A DNA stretch of 64,000 nt. Source: Sphingomonas sp. Y57. Lineage in GTDB: Bacteria > Pseudomonadota > Alphaproteobacteria > Sphingomonadales > Sphingomonadaceae. Where the stretch lies: positions 124,001 through 188,000 of the forward strand of contig NZ_LDES01000024.1 of assembly GCF_001015195.1 (NCBI RefSeq), written 5' to 3'. The translations under genes and the position numbers were made by a program. Below, one piece after another: positions 17,636-27,785 of this stretch (position 1 is the stretch's first letter; the number at the start of each line of letters is the position of its first letter). The notes under the pieces are model-generated. The model was not told the origin of the DNA, did not search any database, and saw only the letters and a program-made list of their open reading frames with translations.

Positions 17636-17848
17636 ATGCCGCTCCAGCCGGCTCGCGCCGCCTCAAAAGGTGCTGCGCCCTTCAAGGCCAGCGCGATCGG
17701 TTGCGAGAATGGCCGCCATTCGGCGGTCAGCGCCAGCAAGGTCGAGATCAACGGTGTTGTCCACGCCGTATGCCGCCATTGCGGCTGTGAGCTTATGCGC
17801 CTCGGCGCCTCGCGCCGCTGGTTCCGCACCGGGCAGATGGGGGGCTGA
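17636..17848 (+). CDS. Small Cys-rich protein (possible metal binding)
   Basis: 70 residues from [12 protein letters not shown], preceded by GGAAGGAT. The C-terminal half holds [20 protein letters not shown] with Cys46, Cys49 and Cys51, plus Cys23 near the middle, which could bind one zinc. It ends in [11 protein letters not shown]. Similar short proteins with a CRHCGC core and a basic tail are, as I recall, common and uncharacterised in sphingomonads. It lies between the anti-sigma gene and glcB with its own ribosome-binding site. Function unknown. Confidence 0.6.
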   Translation: MPLQPARAASKGAAPFKASAIGCENGRHSAVSASKVEINGVVHAVCRHCGCELMRLGASRRWFRTGQMGG

Positions 17849-17952
17849 CATCTTTTCCTCGTAGGAATAGATGTTTTAAATATTATCCCGATAGTGCGGA
17901 ATATCTGCATGCGCTAAGCCCCGCCCATCCATTTTTCGGCAATGAGGCGGCG

Positions 17953-20055
17953 ATGAGCGATATGATCGACAAGGCGGGGCTGAAGGTCGCGGAAACGCTG
18001 GTCCGCTTCATCGAGGACCGCGCATTGCCGGGCACGGGGCTGGACGCGGCGGCGTTCTGGGATGGTGCGGCCTCGATCTTCGCCCGCTTCGTTCCGGACA
18101 ATCGCGCTCTGCTCGCCACCCGCGACGATCTCCAGGCGAAGATCGACGCCTGGCACCAGGCGCGTGCCGGCAAGCCGATCGAGGGGGCCGACTATCGGGC
18201 GTTCCTGACCGAGATCGGCTATCTCGTCCCCGAGCCGGCGCCCTTCGCGGTCGGCACCGCCAATGTCGATGCCGAGCTGGCGACGATGGCGGGCCCGCAG
18301 CTCGTCGTGCCGATCCTCAACGCCCGCTTCCTGCTCAACGCCGCCAATGCGCGCTGGGGTAGCCTCTACGACGCGCTCTACGGCACTGACGCCATCCCCG
18401 GCGCGGCCGCCGGCAGGGGCTATGACGCGGCGCGCGGCGGCGAGGTGATCGCCTGGGCCAAGGCGTTCCTCGATCGGGCGGTGCCGCTCGCATCCGGCAG
18501 CTGGGCCGGCTGGACGGGCGGCGACCTTGCGCTTGCGGATCCGGCGCAGCTCGTCGGTCGCGCGGGCGAAAATCTGCTGTTCCGTCACAACGGGCTGCAC
18601 ATCGAGGTGGTGATCGACCGCGGCCATGCGATCGGAAAGGACGATCCCGCCGGCGTCGCCGACGTCATTCTCGAATCGGCGCTGACCACGATCTGCGACC
18701 TTGAGGATTCGGTCGCGGCGGTCGATGCCGAGGACAAGGTCGCGGCCTACGCCAACTGGCTCGGCCTGATGAAGGGCGATCTGGAGGACACGTTCGAGAA
18801 GGGCGGGGCGATGATGACCCGCCGCCTGAACGGCGACCGCAGCTACACGAGCCCGGATGGCACCAGCTTTACCCTGCCGGGCCGCAGCCTGCTGTTCGTG
18901 CGCAATGTCGGCCATCTGATGACCACCCCGGCGGTGCTGCTCGCCGACGGTTCGGAGGCGCCGGAGGGCATCCTCGACGGCATCGTCACCAGCCTGATCG
19001 CGCTGCACGATGTGAAGGGCCTCGGCAAGCATCGCAACAGCGCCGAGGGCTCGGTCTATATCGTCAAGCCGAAGATGCATGGGCCCGATGAGGCCGCCTT
19101 CACCAACCGCCTGTTCGACGCGATCGAGGACCTGCTCGGCATGGCGCGCCACACGCTCAAGGTCGGCGTGATGGACGAGGAACGCCGCACCTCGGCCAAC
19201 CTCGCTGCCTGCATCGCGGCAGTGAAGGACCGGATCATGTTCATCAACACCGGCTTCCTCGATCGCACTGGCGACGAGATGCACACGTCGATGCGGGCCG
19301 GGCCCATGATCCGCAAGGGCGACATGAAGACCAGCGATTGGATCGCCGCCTATGAGGACCGCAACGTCCAGATCGGCCTCGCCTGCGGCCTGTCCGGCAA
19401 GGCGCAGATCGGCAAGGGCATGTGGGCGGCACCCGACAAGATGGCGGATATGCTCGCGCAGAAGATCGGCCATCCCAGGACCGGCGCCAACACCGCCTGG
19501 GTGCCTTCGCCGACCGCTGCGACGCTGCACGCCACCCATTATCATGCGGTTGACGTCTTCGCCCGGCAGGAAGAGCGCCGGGCGGAGCCGGTCGCGAGCC
19601 TGGACAGGCTGCTGACGATCCCGGTGGCCGCGGGCAAGAACTGGAGCCCGGACGAGATTCGCGCCGAGCTCGACAACAACGCCCAGGGAATCCTCGGCTA
19701 TGTCGTCCGCTGGGTCGACCAGGGGGTCGGCTGCTCGAAGGTGCCCGACATTCACGACGTCGGCCTGATGGAGGACCGCGCGACGCTGCGCATCTCTTCG
19801 CAGCACATGGCGAACTGGATGCTGCACGGCGTCGCCACCGCCGAGGAGATCGACGCCGCGCTGAAGCGGATGGCCGCCAAGGTCGACGCGCAGAATGCGG
19901 GCGATCCGCTTTATCGGCCGATGGCCGGAAACGAAGATCGCAGCCTCGCCTATCAGGCCGCGCGCGCGCTGGTGTTCGAAGGGGTCGAGCAGCCCAATGG
20001 CTATACCGAGCCGCTGCTTCACAGCTTCCGGCAGAAGGTGAAGGCGGCGGCCTGA
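17953..20055 (+). CDS. glcB: Malate synthase G
   Basis: Condenses glyoxylate with acetyl-CoA to malate in the cytoplasm. 700 residues, close to the usual 720 of the G isoform. Signatures include [50 protein letters not shown] and the catalytic-base region [20 protein letters not shown]. The start ATG 17953 follows GAGGCGG. No isocitrate lyase gene is in the window, so this copy may serve glycolate/glyoxylate use or work with an unlinked aceA. Confidence 0.96.
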   Translation: MSDMIDKAGLKVAETLVRFIEDRALPGTGLDAAAFWDGAASIFARFVPDNRALLATRDDLQAKIDAWHQARAGKPIEGADYRAFLTEIGYLVPEPAPFAVGTANVDAELATMAGPQLVVPILNARFLLNAANARWGSLYDALYGTDAIPGAAAGRGYDAARGGEVIAWAKAFLDRAVPLASGSWAGWTGGDLALADPAQLVGRAGENLLFRHNGLHIEVVIDRGHAIGKDDPAGVADVILESALTTICDLEDSVAAVDAEDKVAAYANWLGLMKGDLEDTFEKGGAMMTRRLNGDRSYTSPDGTSFTLPGRSLLFVRNVGHLMTTPAVLLADGSEAPEGILDGIVTSLIALHDVKGLGKHRNSAEGSVYIVKPKMHGPDEAAFTNRLFDAIEDLLGMARHTLKVGVMDEERRTSANLAACIAAVKDRIMFINTGFLDRTGDEMHTSMRAGPMIRKGDMKTSDWIAAYEDRNVQIGLACGLSGKAQIGKGMWAAPDKMADMLAQKIGHPRTGANTAWVPSPTAATLHATHYHAVDVFARQEERRAEPVASLDRLLTIPVAAGKNWSPDEIRAELDNNAQGILGYVVRWVDQGVGCSKVPDIHDVGLMEDRATLRISSQHMANWMLHGVATAEEIDAALKRMAAKVDAQNAGDPLYRPMAGNEDRSLAYQAARALVFEGVEQPNGYTEPLLHSFRQKVKAAA

Positions 20056-20146
20056 GCGGCGTTTTGGGAATGTGCCTGTCGGCGCATGGCGGTGCTGCCC
20101 CGAAATGCGCCCTTCCGCGCATTTCCAAACAGCCTCTGAGCGCCGC

Positions 20147-20542
20147 CTATTTCATGAACAGCATCGCCACCGACTGCTCGGCGACGCTGGCGACGCCGTC
20201 GCGGTTGGCGTCGGCCATGTCGAACAGGCCGAGCGGGCGGGCCTGCGCCTCGGCCAGGCTGACCCTGCCGTCGCCGTTGGTGTCGCATTTGTCGAACCAG
20301 CTTCGCCCGATATGGGTGAGGCCGCGGCCCTGATCCGGCCGGGCGTTCTGGAGCTCGCGATAGCGTTCGAACTCGGCCGGGCTGATGAAGCCATCCTTGT
20401 CGGCGTCCATCTCGCTGAATTGTTTCTTGGCGACGGAAGCCACCTCGGCGCGGGTGATCGGGCGCTGGCCAAGTTCCAGCCCGGCGTGGGCGGCGCTCGT
20501 GGCGGACAGCGAAAGCAAAGCAACGAACATCAAGCGGTTCAT
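20147..20542 (-). CDS. Secreted EF-hand calcium-binding protein
   Basis: 131 residues with a signal peptide (cleavage after SAAHA, residue 20) and three EF-hand loops: DADKDGFISPAE (46-57), DTNGDGRVSLAE (87-98) and DANRDGVASVAE (111-122). The first two have a full set of oxygen ligands including Glu at position 12. The third has Ala at position 8 but keeps Asp and Glu. Periplasmic calcium sensor or buffer is the likely role. It is the last gene of a same-strand run that begins with the RND efflux genes, 84 bp after the TonB-like gene. Confidence 0.85.
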   Translation of the reverse strand: MNRLMFVALLSLSATSAAHAGLELGQRPITRAEVASVAKKQFSEMDADKDGFISPAEFERYRELQNARPDQGRGLTHIGRSWFDKCDTNGDGRVSLAEAQARPLGLFDMADANRDGVASVAEQSVAMLFMK

Positions 20543-20626
20543 GGTTTCGGTCCCATGGTGAAAACAGGTTTCGCCTAGGGTGGATCAACTGACCGAGGCC
20601 TGAATGGGTTGCGCGCCGCCGTCGGG

Positions 20627-21349
20627 CTATTTGACCACGCCGATCTGGAAATCGAACAATATGCGGACCCAGACGCCCATCTGCGGCTTGCCCCCGATGC
20701 GGGGCGGGCGGATCTTGAACTGCCACGCCGCCTGCCGCAGGGCGCGGGCGAGGCCCGATCCGCGCGGGAATTCTCCCAGCTCCTGGCAATCCTCGACCCT
20801 GTAGTTAGGCGCCGTCCGGCAGGCGATCATACCCCAGCCGGTCTGTCGCTGCTCCTTGATGTAGAAGGCCATCTCGGCCGGGGTCGGCTCGACGTACCAG
20901 TCGGCGGGATATAGCTTCTCGCCGCCGGGGCCCTCGCCCGGCCCTTCGCCCTCGCCGCTGCCCGCGTCGGCTGCACCCGGCGCGCTGTCGGCGCGCTGCG
21001 GGCGAATCCTGGAGATGTCGCTCGCCCGGAACACCTCGGAACTGACGATCATCATGTTAAGCGGGGTGGGGGGCGGCGGCGGCAGCGGTGGTGGGGGCGG
21101 CGTCTTTTCGGCCTCCCGCCGCCTGGCACGGGCCGACGCCGCGGGTTTGGGCGCGGGATTTTCGGAGAAGGACAGCAGTGGAAAGCTCTTCAGCTCGGGC
21201 GTCAGTTTCTGCAGCGTCGCCGGGGTCAGCGACATCAGCAGGAAGAAGCCCAATATATGGACGATGACAGCCAATATGACGCCGGTCGCGCGGCGGCCGA
21301 GCAGGTCGCGGCGGATCGTCCATGGTGGCGGAACAATGGGCAGGCGCAT
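20627..21349 (-). CDS. TonB-like single-pass protein with Pro-rich linker
   Basis: 240 residues. One membrane helix at about 22-42 (TGVILAVIVHILGFFLLMSL) is followed by a Pro-rich spacer (TPPPPPLPPPPPTPLN) and a Gly/Glu-rich segment. A C-terminal periplasmic domain of about 80 residues follows, with two cysteines and an ending VWVRILFDFQIGVVK that resembles the last strand of TonB-type energy transducers. No ExbB/ExbD gene is nearby. It starts 39 bp after the outer-membrane efflux gene. Exact function unknown. Confidence 0.6.
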   Translation of the reverse strand: MRLPIVPPPWTIRRDLLGRRATGVILAVIVHILGFFLLMSLTPATLQKLTPELKSFPLLSFSENPAPKPAASARARRREAEKTPPPPPLPPPPPTPLNMMIVSSEVFRASDISRIRPQRADSAPGAADAGSGEGEGPGEGPGGEKLYPADWYVEPTPAEMAFYIKEQRQTGWGMIACRTAPNYRVEDCQELGEFPRGSGLARALRQAAWQFKIRPPRIGGKPQMGVWVRILFDFQIGVVK

Positions 21350-21388
21350 CGGCTGGTCCTGCCCGGCGATAGCCGAGCGGCGTGAGGG

Positions 21389-22873
21389 TTATTGAGCGTC
21401 CTCTGGCCAGGCGCGATTGCGGCCCTTACCCGTTGCCTCGGTGTCGATCAACTGGTCCCCGCCCAGCGCCTGATAGAGGGTCACCAGATTCTGCGCCTTG
21501 AGCAGCCGCGCCTGGGTGAGGGTGCGCGCCGCGCCATAGGCCGTGCGCTGGGCGTCGAGCATATTCAGATAGGGATCGATTCCCTCGCGGTAGCGGGCGT
21601 TGGCGAGGAACAGCGAGTCGCGCGCCGATGCGTCGAGCCGGGTGCTTGCGGCGAGCTGCCGGTCGATCGTCGCGCGCCGTGCCAGAGCGTCGGCGACGTC
21701 GCGGAAGGCCGACTGGATCGCCTTCTGGTAGTTGGCGAGTGCCAGATCGCGCTGTGCCTTCGAATAGCGCAGATTGCCCAGATTGGCACCGCCGTCGAAG
21801 ATAGGCACCGTCGCCGATGGAGCGACGCTCCAGGTGAAGGCGCTCCCCTGGAACAGGCTCGACAGCGCACTGCTGGCGAAGCCGGCGAGTGCGGTTAGCC
21901 CGATGCGTGGGAAGAAGGCCGCCCGCGCCGCGCCGATCCGGGCATTGGCCGCCCGCAGCGCATATTCGCTTTCGACCACGTCGGGCCGGCGCAGCAGGAT
22001 CGACGAATCGAGACCCGCCGGCACCTCGGTGAGTTGCCCGTCAAGGCTTTCGATCGATGCCGGGAGCAACTCCTCCTCGATCGTCGTGCCGACGAGGAGT
22101 TGGAGCGCGTTGCGGTCTTGCGCGACGGCGGTTTCGAGGCTGGCCTCATCGGCCTCGGCTTGGGCCAGCACGGTTTCGGCCTGGCGCAGGTCGGTGCGCG
22201 GGGCGACGCCGCCCTTGAGCAGCGCCTGGGTCAGCTCGACGCTCTTGGCCGCGCTGGTGCGGGTCTCGGTGGCGATGGCGAGCAGGCTGCGGTCGGCGGC
22301 AAGCGCCAGATAGGCGTTGGCGACGCCTGCGACGAGGCTCAGCCGCGCGCCGCGCTGGGCCGCCTCGCTGCCGAGATAGCTGTTGAACGCGGCATTGTTC
22401 AGGCTGCGGAGCCGGCCGAACAGGTCGATCTCCCAGCTCACCCCCAGGTCGGCATTATAGGTGGTGCGCCGGCCGCCAGTGCTCGCGCCATTGCCACCGC
22501 CGCCGGCCCCGGTCGTCCCGCCGCCGACGCCGCCCCGCGTTTCGTTCGAGCTGTCGCCGGTGGTGGTGAGCCCCGCCGATCCATCGAGCTGGGGCAGCAG
22601 GTCGGCGCGCGCCACCGTCACCAGGGCGCGGGCGGAGCGAACATTGGCGAGCGCGGCCTTTAGGTCCTGGTTGTTGGCGAGCGCGCGGTCGATCAGCGTG
22701 ATCAGCCGGGGATCGCGGAAAACCTCGCGATAGTCGAGCTTGGCGAGCGCCTCGCCCTGCCCGGCGTCGGGGAGGGCGGCAGGGACGGCGGGTGCAGGGC
22801 GATGATAGGCGGGCTCGAAGCTGCACCCCGCGAGCGCGGTCATCGCCAGCAGCGCGCCGGAACGGCGGATCAT
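21389..22873 (-). CDS. RND efflux outer-membrane lipoprotein (OprM/NodT family)
   Basis: 494 residues. The lipobox is ALAGC with Cys17. Two outer-membrane efflux repeats are visible, each with the long alpha-helical hairpins of the TolC fold: FRDPRLITLIDRALANNQDL with VSWEIDLFGRLRSLNN in the first half, and LLRRPDVVESEYALRAANAR with VPIFDGGANLGNL in the second. A Gly-rich loop interrupts the first repeat around residue 115-135. The start overlaps the RND pump stop as ATGA, so pump and exit duct are co-translated. Confidence 0.95.
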   Translation of the reverse strand: MIRRSGALLAMTALAGCSFEPAYHRPAPAVPAALPDAGQGEALAKLDYREVFRDPRLITLIDRALANNQDLKAALANVRSARALVTVARADLLPQLDGSAGLTTTGDSSNETRGGVGGGTTGAGGGGNGASTGGRRTTYNADLGVSWEIDLFGRLRSLNNAAFNSYLGSEAAQRGARLSLVAGVANAYLALAADRSLLAIATETRTSAAKSVELTQALLKGGVAPRTDLRQAETVLAQAEADEASLETAVAQDRNALQLLVGTTIEEELLPASIESLDGQLTEVPAGLDSSILLRRPDVVESEYALRAANARIGAARAAFFPRIGLTALAGFASSALSSLFQGSAFTWSVAPSATVPIFDGGANLGNLRYSKAQRDLALANYQKAIQSAFRDVADALARRATIDRQLAASTRLDASARDSLFLANARYREGIDPYLNMLDAQRTAYGAARTLTQARLLKAQNLVTLYQALGGDQLIDTEATGKGRNRAWPEDAQ

Positions 22874-25800
22874 GCCACGACCTCGCCGTGGCGCTTGCGT
22901 GGGAAGAGCTTGCGGACCAGCACGAAGAACAGCGGCACGAAGAAGATCGCGAGCAGGGTGGCGGTGAACATGCCGCCCAGCACGGCGGTACCGATCGCGA
23001 CGCGGGCCTTGGCGCCGGCGCCGGTCGATATGGCGAGCGGCAGCACGCCGAACATGAAGGCGAAGCTGGTCATCAGGATCGGGCGCAGGCGGATGCGCGC
23101 GCCCTCGATCGCCGCCTGCAACGGCGTCTTCCCCTCATTCTCCGCCATCACCGCGAATTCGACGATCAGGATCGCGTTCTTGGCGCTCAATCCCATCGTG
23201 GTGACGAGGCCCACCTGAAAGAAGACATCGTTCTCCAGCCCGCGCAGCAGCACGGCCAGGGTCGCGCCGATCAGGCCGAGCGGGATGACCATCACGACCG
23301 CGATCGGGATCGACCAGCTTTCGTAGAGCGCGGCGAGGCAGAGGAAAACCACGAGCAGCGACAGGCCGTAGAGGATCGGTGCCTGCCCGCCCGACAGCCT
23401 TTCCTGATAACTGAGGCCCGACCAGTCGACGGAGACTCCCGGAATTTCCGCGGCGAGCTCCGTGATCCGCTGCATTGCATCGCCGGAGCTCTTCCCGGGC
23501 GCGCCCTGGCCCTGGAAGGTGAAGTTCGACACACCGTTGAAACGGGTCAGCACATTGGGGGTCTGGGCCCAATGGACCGTGGCGAAGGCGGAGAAGGGCA
23601 CCATCTGCCCCGACGAGGAACGGACATGCCAGGCGGCGAGGTCCTCGGGCCGGCTACGGAAGGGGGCGTCGCCCTGGATGAAGACGCGCTTGACGCGCCC
23701 CCGATCGACGAAATCGTTGACGTAGAGGCCGCCCCAGGCCGCCGAGAGCGTCTGGTTGACCGCAGCCTGGCTGACGCCGAGCGCGCCGACCTTCTCCGAA
23801 TCGATGTCGACCGCCAGCGTCGGGGTATCCTCCAGCGTGTTGAGCCTGACATTGGCCAGGTCGGGGTCGGCGGATGCCATCGCGAGGAGTTGGTCGCGGC
23901 GCTGCTTGAACTCTTCGCGGCTGAGGTCGCCGCTATTCAGCAGCTCCATCGAGAAGCCGGTCGATTGGCCGAGGCCGGGAATGGACGGCGGCGTGAGGAC
24001 GAAGACCTGAGCGTCGCGGATATTCGACAGCGCCTGGGTGGCGCGATGGGCGATGGCCTCCGCGCTGTTCTCGGAGCCCTTTCGTTCGTCCCAGGGGGCG
24101 AGTGCGATGAAGCCGCGTCCCGCATTCTGGCCCTGGCCGGCGGCGCTGGTGCCGCTGACGGTGTAGAAGGTCTGGATGTTGCGCGGCTCGTTCTTGGCCA
24201 GATAGGTCTCGATCTCGCGCGCCACCGCGACCGTCCGGCTCATCGTCGCGCCGGGGGCAAGGGTATATTGCGTCTGGGCGATCCCCTGGTCCTCGGTCGG
24301 CACGAAGCCGGTGGGCAGACGGACGAACATGAGCGCCAGCGCCGCGATCACCAGCACGAAGATGACCATGGCGGTCCGCATATGGCCGAACAGCTTCGAT
24401 ACGATATCGCGGTAGCGGTCCGACACCCGCTTGAACCACGCGTTGAAGCGATCTCCCTGGTGATAGGCGCGGCCGATGAGGCCGCCCTGCGCGGCGCGCT
24501 TCTCCTTGTCGGGGCGTTTCAGGACCGTCGCCGCCAGTGCCGGCGACAGGACCAGCGCGACGAACACCGACAGCGCCATCGACGCGACAATGGTGATCGA
24601 GAACTGGCGGTAGATCACGCCGGTCGATCCTCCGAAGAAGGCCATCGGCAGGAACACCGCCGACAGCACCAGCGCGATGGCGATGAGTGCGGTGTTGATT
24701 TCGGCCATCGATTTGATCGTGGCTTCGCGCGGGCTGATGTCGGGGTCCTCCTCCATCACGCGCTCGACATTCTCGACGACGACGATCGCGTCGTCGACGA
24801 GCAGGCCGATGGCGAGGACGAGGCTGAACAAGGTCAGCGTGTTGATCGAGAAGCCCGCCGCCGCCAGCACGCCGAAGGTGCCGAGCAACACGACCGGAAC
24901 CGCCACGGCCGGGATCAGTGTCGCCCGCCAGCTCTGGAGGAAGACGAACATGACCAGGACGACGAGCAGGATCGCCTCGAACAGCGTCTTGACCACTTCC
25001 TCGATCGACAGCTTGATGAAGGCGGTTGTGTCGTTGACGAAGACATGGCGATAGCCGGACGGGAAATGCTCGGCCGCCTTGTCGACATAGGAGCGCACGA
25101 TCTCGGAGGTCTTGAGCGCGTCGGCGCCGGGCGCGAGGAGGATCGCGATGCCGGCGCCCGGATGGCCGTTCAGGCGCCCGACGACATTGTAGGATTCGCT
25201 GCCCAGTTCGACCCGCGCGACGTCCTGCAGCGTGACCTTCGAACCGTCGGTCTGCGTCTTGACGATGATCTTCTTGAACTCGTCGACATTGGTCAGCCGC
25301 GACCGTGAGGTGACGATCGCGTTGAGCATCTGCGAGTCGGGCGACGGCACGCCGCCGATCTGTCCCGCCGCGACCTGTGCGTTCTGCGCCTGGAGCGCCG
25401 AGGTCACGTCGTCGGTGGTCAGCCCGAAGGAGGCCAGCCGGTACGGATCTAGCCAGATGCGCATCGCATAGGGCGCGCCGAACACGTTGACGTCGCCGAC
25501 GCCGGGGAGGCGGCCGATGCCGTCCTGGAGGGTGGAGGTCAGATAGTCGGCGACGTCGAGATTGCTGGCCCGGTCGCTCTCGTCATAGACCGATACCACC
25601 ATCAGGAAGTCGGGATTCGACTTGGTGACGACCAGGCCCTGCTGCTGGACCTGCTGCGGCAGGCGCGGCAAGGCCTGCTGCACCTTGTTCTGCACCTGGA
25701 CCTGGGCGATGTCCGCGTCGATGCCCTTGTCGAAGGTCACGGTGATCTGCGCCCGGCCCGCCGAACTGGACGAAGACGAGAAATAGAGCAGGCCGTCGAT

Positions 25801-26016
25801 GCCGGAGAGCTGCTGCTCGATGATCTGGGTGATGTTCGATTCGACCGTCTCGGCCGATGCGCCCGGATAATTGGCGCGGATGTTGACCGACGGCGGGGCG
25901 ATGTTCGGATATTGCGACACCGGCAGGCTCATCAGCCCGCCCGCGCCAAGCAGCATGATCACGATCGCGATCACCCAGGCGAAGATCGGGCGATCGATGA
26001 AGATGCGCGATATCAT
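22870..26016 (-). CDS. RND multidrug efflux pump, AcrB/MexB class
   Basis: Proton-driven inner-membrane transporter, 1048 residues, the HAE1 length. It starts FFID-like (MISRIFIDRPIFAWVIAIVI). The proton-relay aspartates are Asp408-Asp409 in GLLVDDAIVVVENVERVM. Other family marks are GFSINTLTLFSLVLAIGLL, LVDDAIV and the C-terminal VGLVTTMGLSAKNAILIVEF. Two large porter/docking loops are of normal size. It lies between its periplasmic adaptor (10 bp upstream) and its outer-membrane channel (4-nt overlap). Substrates cannot be read from sequence. Confidence 0.96.
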   Translation of the reverse strand: MISRIFIDRPIFAWVIAIVIMLLGAGGLMSLPVSQYPNIAPPSVNIRANYPGASAETVESNITQIIEQQLSGIDGLLYFSSSSSSAGRAQITVTFDKGIDADIAQVQVQNKVQQALPRLPQQVQQQGLVVTKSNPDFLMVVSVYDESDRASNLDVADYLTSTLQDGIGRLPGVGDVNVFGAPYAMRIWLDPYRLASFGLTTDDVTSALQAQNAQVAAGQIGGVPSPDSQMLNAIVTSRSRLTNVDEFKKIIVKTQTDGSKVTLQDVARVELGSESYNVVGRLNGHPGAGIAILLAPGADALKTSEIVRSYVDKAAEHFPSGYRHVFVNDTTAFIKLSIEEVVKTLFEAILLVVLVMFVFLQSWRATLIPAVAVPVVLLGTFGVLAAAGFSINTLTLFSLVLAIGLLVDDAIVVVENVERVMEEDPDISPREATIKSMAEINTALIAIALVLSAVFLPMAFFGGSTGVIYRQFSITIVASMALSVFVALVLSPALAATVLKRPDKEKRAAQGGLIGRAYHQGDRFNAWFKRVSDRYRDIVSKLFGHMRTAMVIFVLVIAALALMFVRLPTGFVPTEDQGIAQTQYTLAPGATMSRTVAVAREIETYLAKNEPRNIQTFYTVSGTSAAGQGQNAGRGFIALAPWDERKGSENSAEAIAHRATQALSNIRDAQVFVLTPPSIPGLGQSTGFSMELLNSGDLSREEFKQRRDQLLAMASADPDLANVRLNTLEDTPTLAVDIDSEKVGALGVSQAAVNQTLSAAWGGLYVNDFVDRGRVKRVFIQGDAPFRSRPEDLAAWHVRSSSGQMVPFSAFATVHWAQTPNVLTRFNGVSNFTFQGQGAPGKSSGDAMQRITELAAEIPGVSVDWSGLSYQERLSGGQAPILYGLSLLVVFLCLAALYESWSIPIAVVMVIPLGLIGATLAVLLRGLENDVFFQVGLVTTMGLSAKNAILIVEFAVMAENEGKTPLQAAIEGARIRLRPILMTSFAFMFGVLPLAISTGAGAKARVAIGTAVLGGMFTATLLAIFFVPLFFVLVRKLFPRKRHGEVVA

Positions 26017-26026
26017 CGGGTGGGGC

Positions 26027-27190
26027 TCAGCCGGCCTTGGCCCGGCCGCCCGTCGCGGGCGCGAGCGGCGGCGAACCGGCGGGGACCGGGCGGATCGCCT
26101 GGCCCGGCCGGATATTGCCCAAGCCTTCGACGATTACCTTGTCGCCGGGCTTCAGGCCCGACGTCACCAGCCATTTGTCGCCCACCGTCCGGTCGGCGAC
26201 GACTTCGCGCAGCTCGGCTTTGTTGCCGGCCCCCACCAGGACCACGGTGGCCTGGCCCTTGGGATCGCGGCCGACCCCGGTCTGGGGTACGAGGATCACG
26301 TCGCGCGCGGTGATCTGCGACAGCCTGGCGCGGACGAACATGCCGGGGAGCAGCAGGCCGTCGGGATTGGCAAAGCGCGCGCGCAGCGTGACCGTCCCGG
26401 TCTGCGGGTCGACCATCGCCTCGGTGAATTCGAGCCGGCCCTTGATCGGATAATCGCTGCCGTCCTCCAGCCGGAGCGTCACCGTCGCCGACGATGCGCC
26501 GCCCTTCCCGGCGGCGAGCTGGCGCCGAAGCGCGAGGAGGTCGGCGCTCGATTGCTGGATATCGACGAAGATCGGGTCGAGCCGCTGGATCGTCGTCATC
26601 GCGTTCGCCTGGCCGGCGGTGACGAGCGCGCCGGTGGTGACGAGCGACCGGCCGATCCGTCCACTGATCGGCGCGGGCACGTTGGTGAAGCGCAGGTTGA
26701 TCCGCGCGGTGTCGAGCAGCGCGGCATTCTGCGCGACGGCCGCCTCGGCCTGGCGCGCGGCGGCCTCGGCATCGGTATAGTCCTGCTTGCTGACCGCCTC
26801 GATCTGGGCGAGCGGCTTCAGCCGCTGCGCGCGCGAGACTGCCGCCTGACGCTGCGCCCGTGCATTTTCGAGATTGGCCGCCGCCTGGTTGACCGACGCG
26901 CGGAACAGGCTGGGATCGATCTGGTAGAGCGTCTGGCCGGCGCGGACGATGCTGCCTTCCTCGAACAGGCGGGCCTTGAGAACGCCCGTCACCTGGGGGC
27001 GAACCTCGGAGGTCTCGAACGCGGCGGTTCGGCCCGGCAGTTCTATGAACAGCGGCACCGACTCGGTGCGCATCACGACGAAGCCTGCCTCGGGCGCCGG
27101 CGGCGCGGGCTTCTGCTTGGAGCAGCCGGCGGCCAGGGCGCAGGCCAGGAGAAGGAGCCCACTACGGCGGCCCACCGGGTTGGAAATCAT
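26027..27190 (-). CDS. RND efflux periplasmic adaptor (membrane fusion protein)
   Basis: 387 residues from MISNPVGRRSG. The lipobox is LAAGC (Cys23). The order is a beta-barrel/lipoyl half (ELPGRTAAFETSEVRPQVTG), an alpha-helical hairpin (about 95-165), a second lipoyl half (APISGRIGRSLVTTGALVT) and the membrane-proximal domain (VPQTGVGRDPKGQATVVLVG). First gene of the efflux operon. No TetR/AcrR repressor is adjacent, so control must come from elsewhere; the 190-bp region 27191-27380 holds its promoter and nothing else I can name. Confidence 0.95.
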   Translation of the reverse strand: MISNPVGRRSGLLLLACALAAGCSKQKPAPPAPEAGFVVMRTESVPLFIELPGRTAAFETSEVRPQVTGVLKARLFEEGSIVRAGQTLYQIDPSLFRASVNQAAANLENARAQRQAAVSRAQRLKPLAQIEAVSKQDYTDAEAAARQAEAAVAQNAALLDTARINLRFTNVPAPISGRIGRSLVTTGALVTAGQANAMTTIQRLDPIFVDIQQSSADLLALRRQLAAGKGGASSATVTLRLEDGSDYPIKGRLEFTEAMVDPQTGTVTLRARFANPDGLLLPGMFVRARLSQITARDVILVPQTGVGRDPKGQATVVLVGAGNKAELREVVADRTVGDKWLVTSGLKPGDKVIVEGLGNIRPGQAIRPVPAGSPPLAPATGGRAKAG

Positions 27191-27380
27191 CGAGCAACCT
27201 TCGCGAACTGCGGCGGGCATCCTGTCCTGCTAGACGCAGCCGGACACCAAAACAATCATCGGCCTGTGCAGTTGCGACCTTTTTTCCGTGTCTGATGCGG
27301 TTAATTTACCGTATCCCCCCTCCCGGCAGGAAGGGGGGATTGTTGCTACATTGCAGCGTCACACGGTCTTGCCGGGGCGA

Positions 27381-27680
27381 TCAGCGGCAGACCCGCACCC
27401 GGTGATTCCAGCGCCATTCGGTCCAGCAACGCCGGCCATGATGGCGGCGATCCCAGCGCGCATCCCGGCGCCAGTGACGATCGCGCTTCCAATGGCGGTT
27501 GCGGTCCCAGCGCCGGTCGTTGTCCCAGCGCCGGTTGCTCTCCCACCGGCGGTCATTGTCCCAGCGGCGGTCGTGCGACCAGCTACGATCGTTGCGGTAA
27601 TCCCTGGCTTCGGCCGCGCCGCTCATTCCGAAGGCTGCGACGGCAATGCCGATGGCGGCGAAGACGGCTTTCATCTGCAT
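27381..27680 (-). CDS. Secreted Arg/Trp/Asp repeat protein
   Basis: 99 residues. The signal peptide (MQMKAVFAAIGIAVAAFG...) ends near AAEA, then the mature part is mostly repeats of the type RRWDNDRRW / RHWKRD. Two cysteines close to the C-terminus (RRCWTEWRW and VRVCR) could form a disulfide. The mature charge is strongly positive with about 14 Trp. No catalytic motif. It resembles the repeat part of the RcnB-like gene at 59767-60699 but lacks the RcnB domain. GGAG precedes the first ATG. Function unknown. Confidence 0.65.
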   Translation of the reverse strand: MQMKAVFAAIGIAVAAFGMSGAAEARDYRNDRSWSHDRRWDNDRRWESNRRWDNDRRWDRNRHWKRDRHWRRDARWDRRHHGRRCWTEWRWNHRVRVCR

Positions 27681-27785
27681 GGCTCAACTCCTCTCATGCC
27701 CAGCCCCGAGGCGGTGCATGATAAGGGAGGCGGGCCATCGCTTCGCTGAACGGTCCCTTCATCCGCCGTACAGGAAAGGAAGGGG

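Noticed and set aside
17914-20022. 702-codon open frame opposite malate synthase
   Set aside because: Shadow of glcB; no motif and no start signal.
22792-25308. 838-codon open frame opposite the RND efflux genes
   Set aside because: Antisense shadow of the outer-membrane channel and pump genes: composition is Arg/Asp/Gly/His-rich, no domain is recognisable and no ribosome-binding site is seen. GC-rich codon bias keeps the antisense frame open.
27401-27600. CRISPR-like array from the regular repeats
   Set aside because: The repeats are short, imperfect and coding (Arg/Trp repeats of a secreted protein), with no spacers of constant length. The same holds for 60050-60250.
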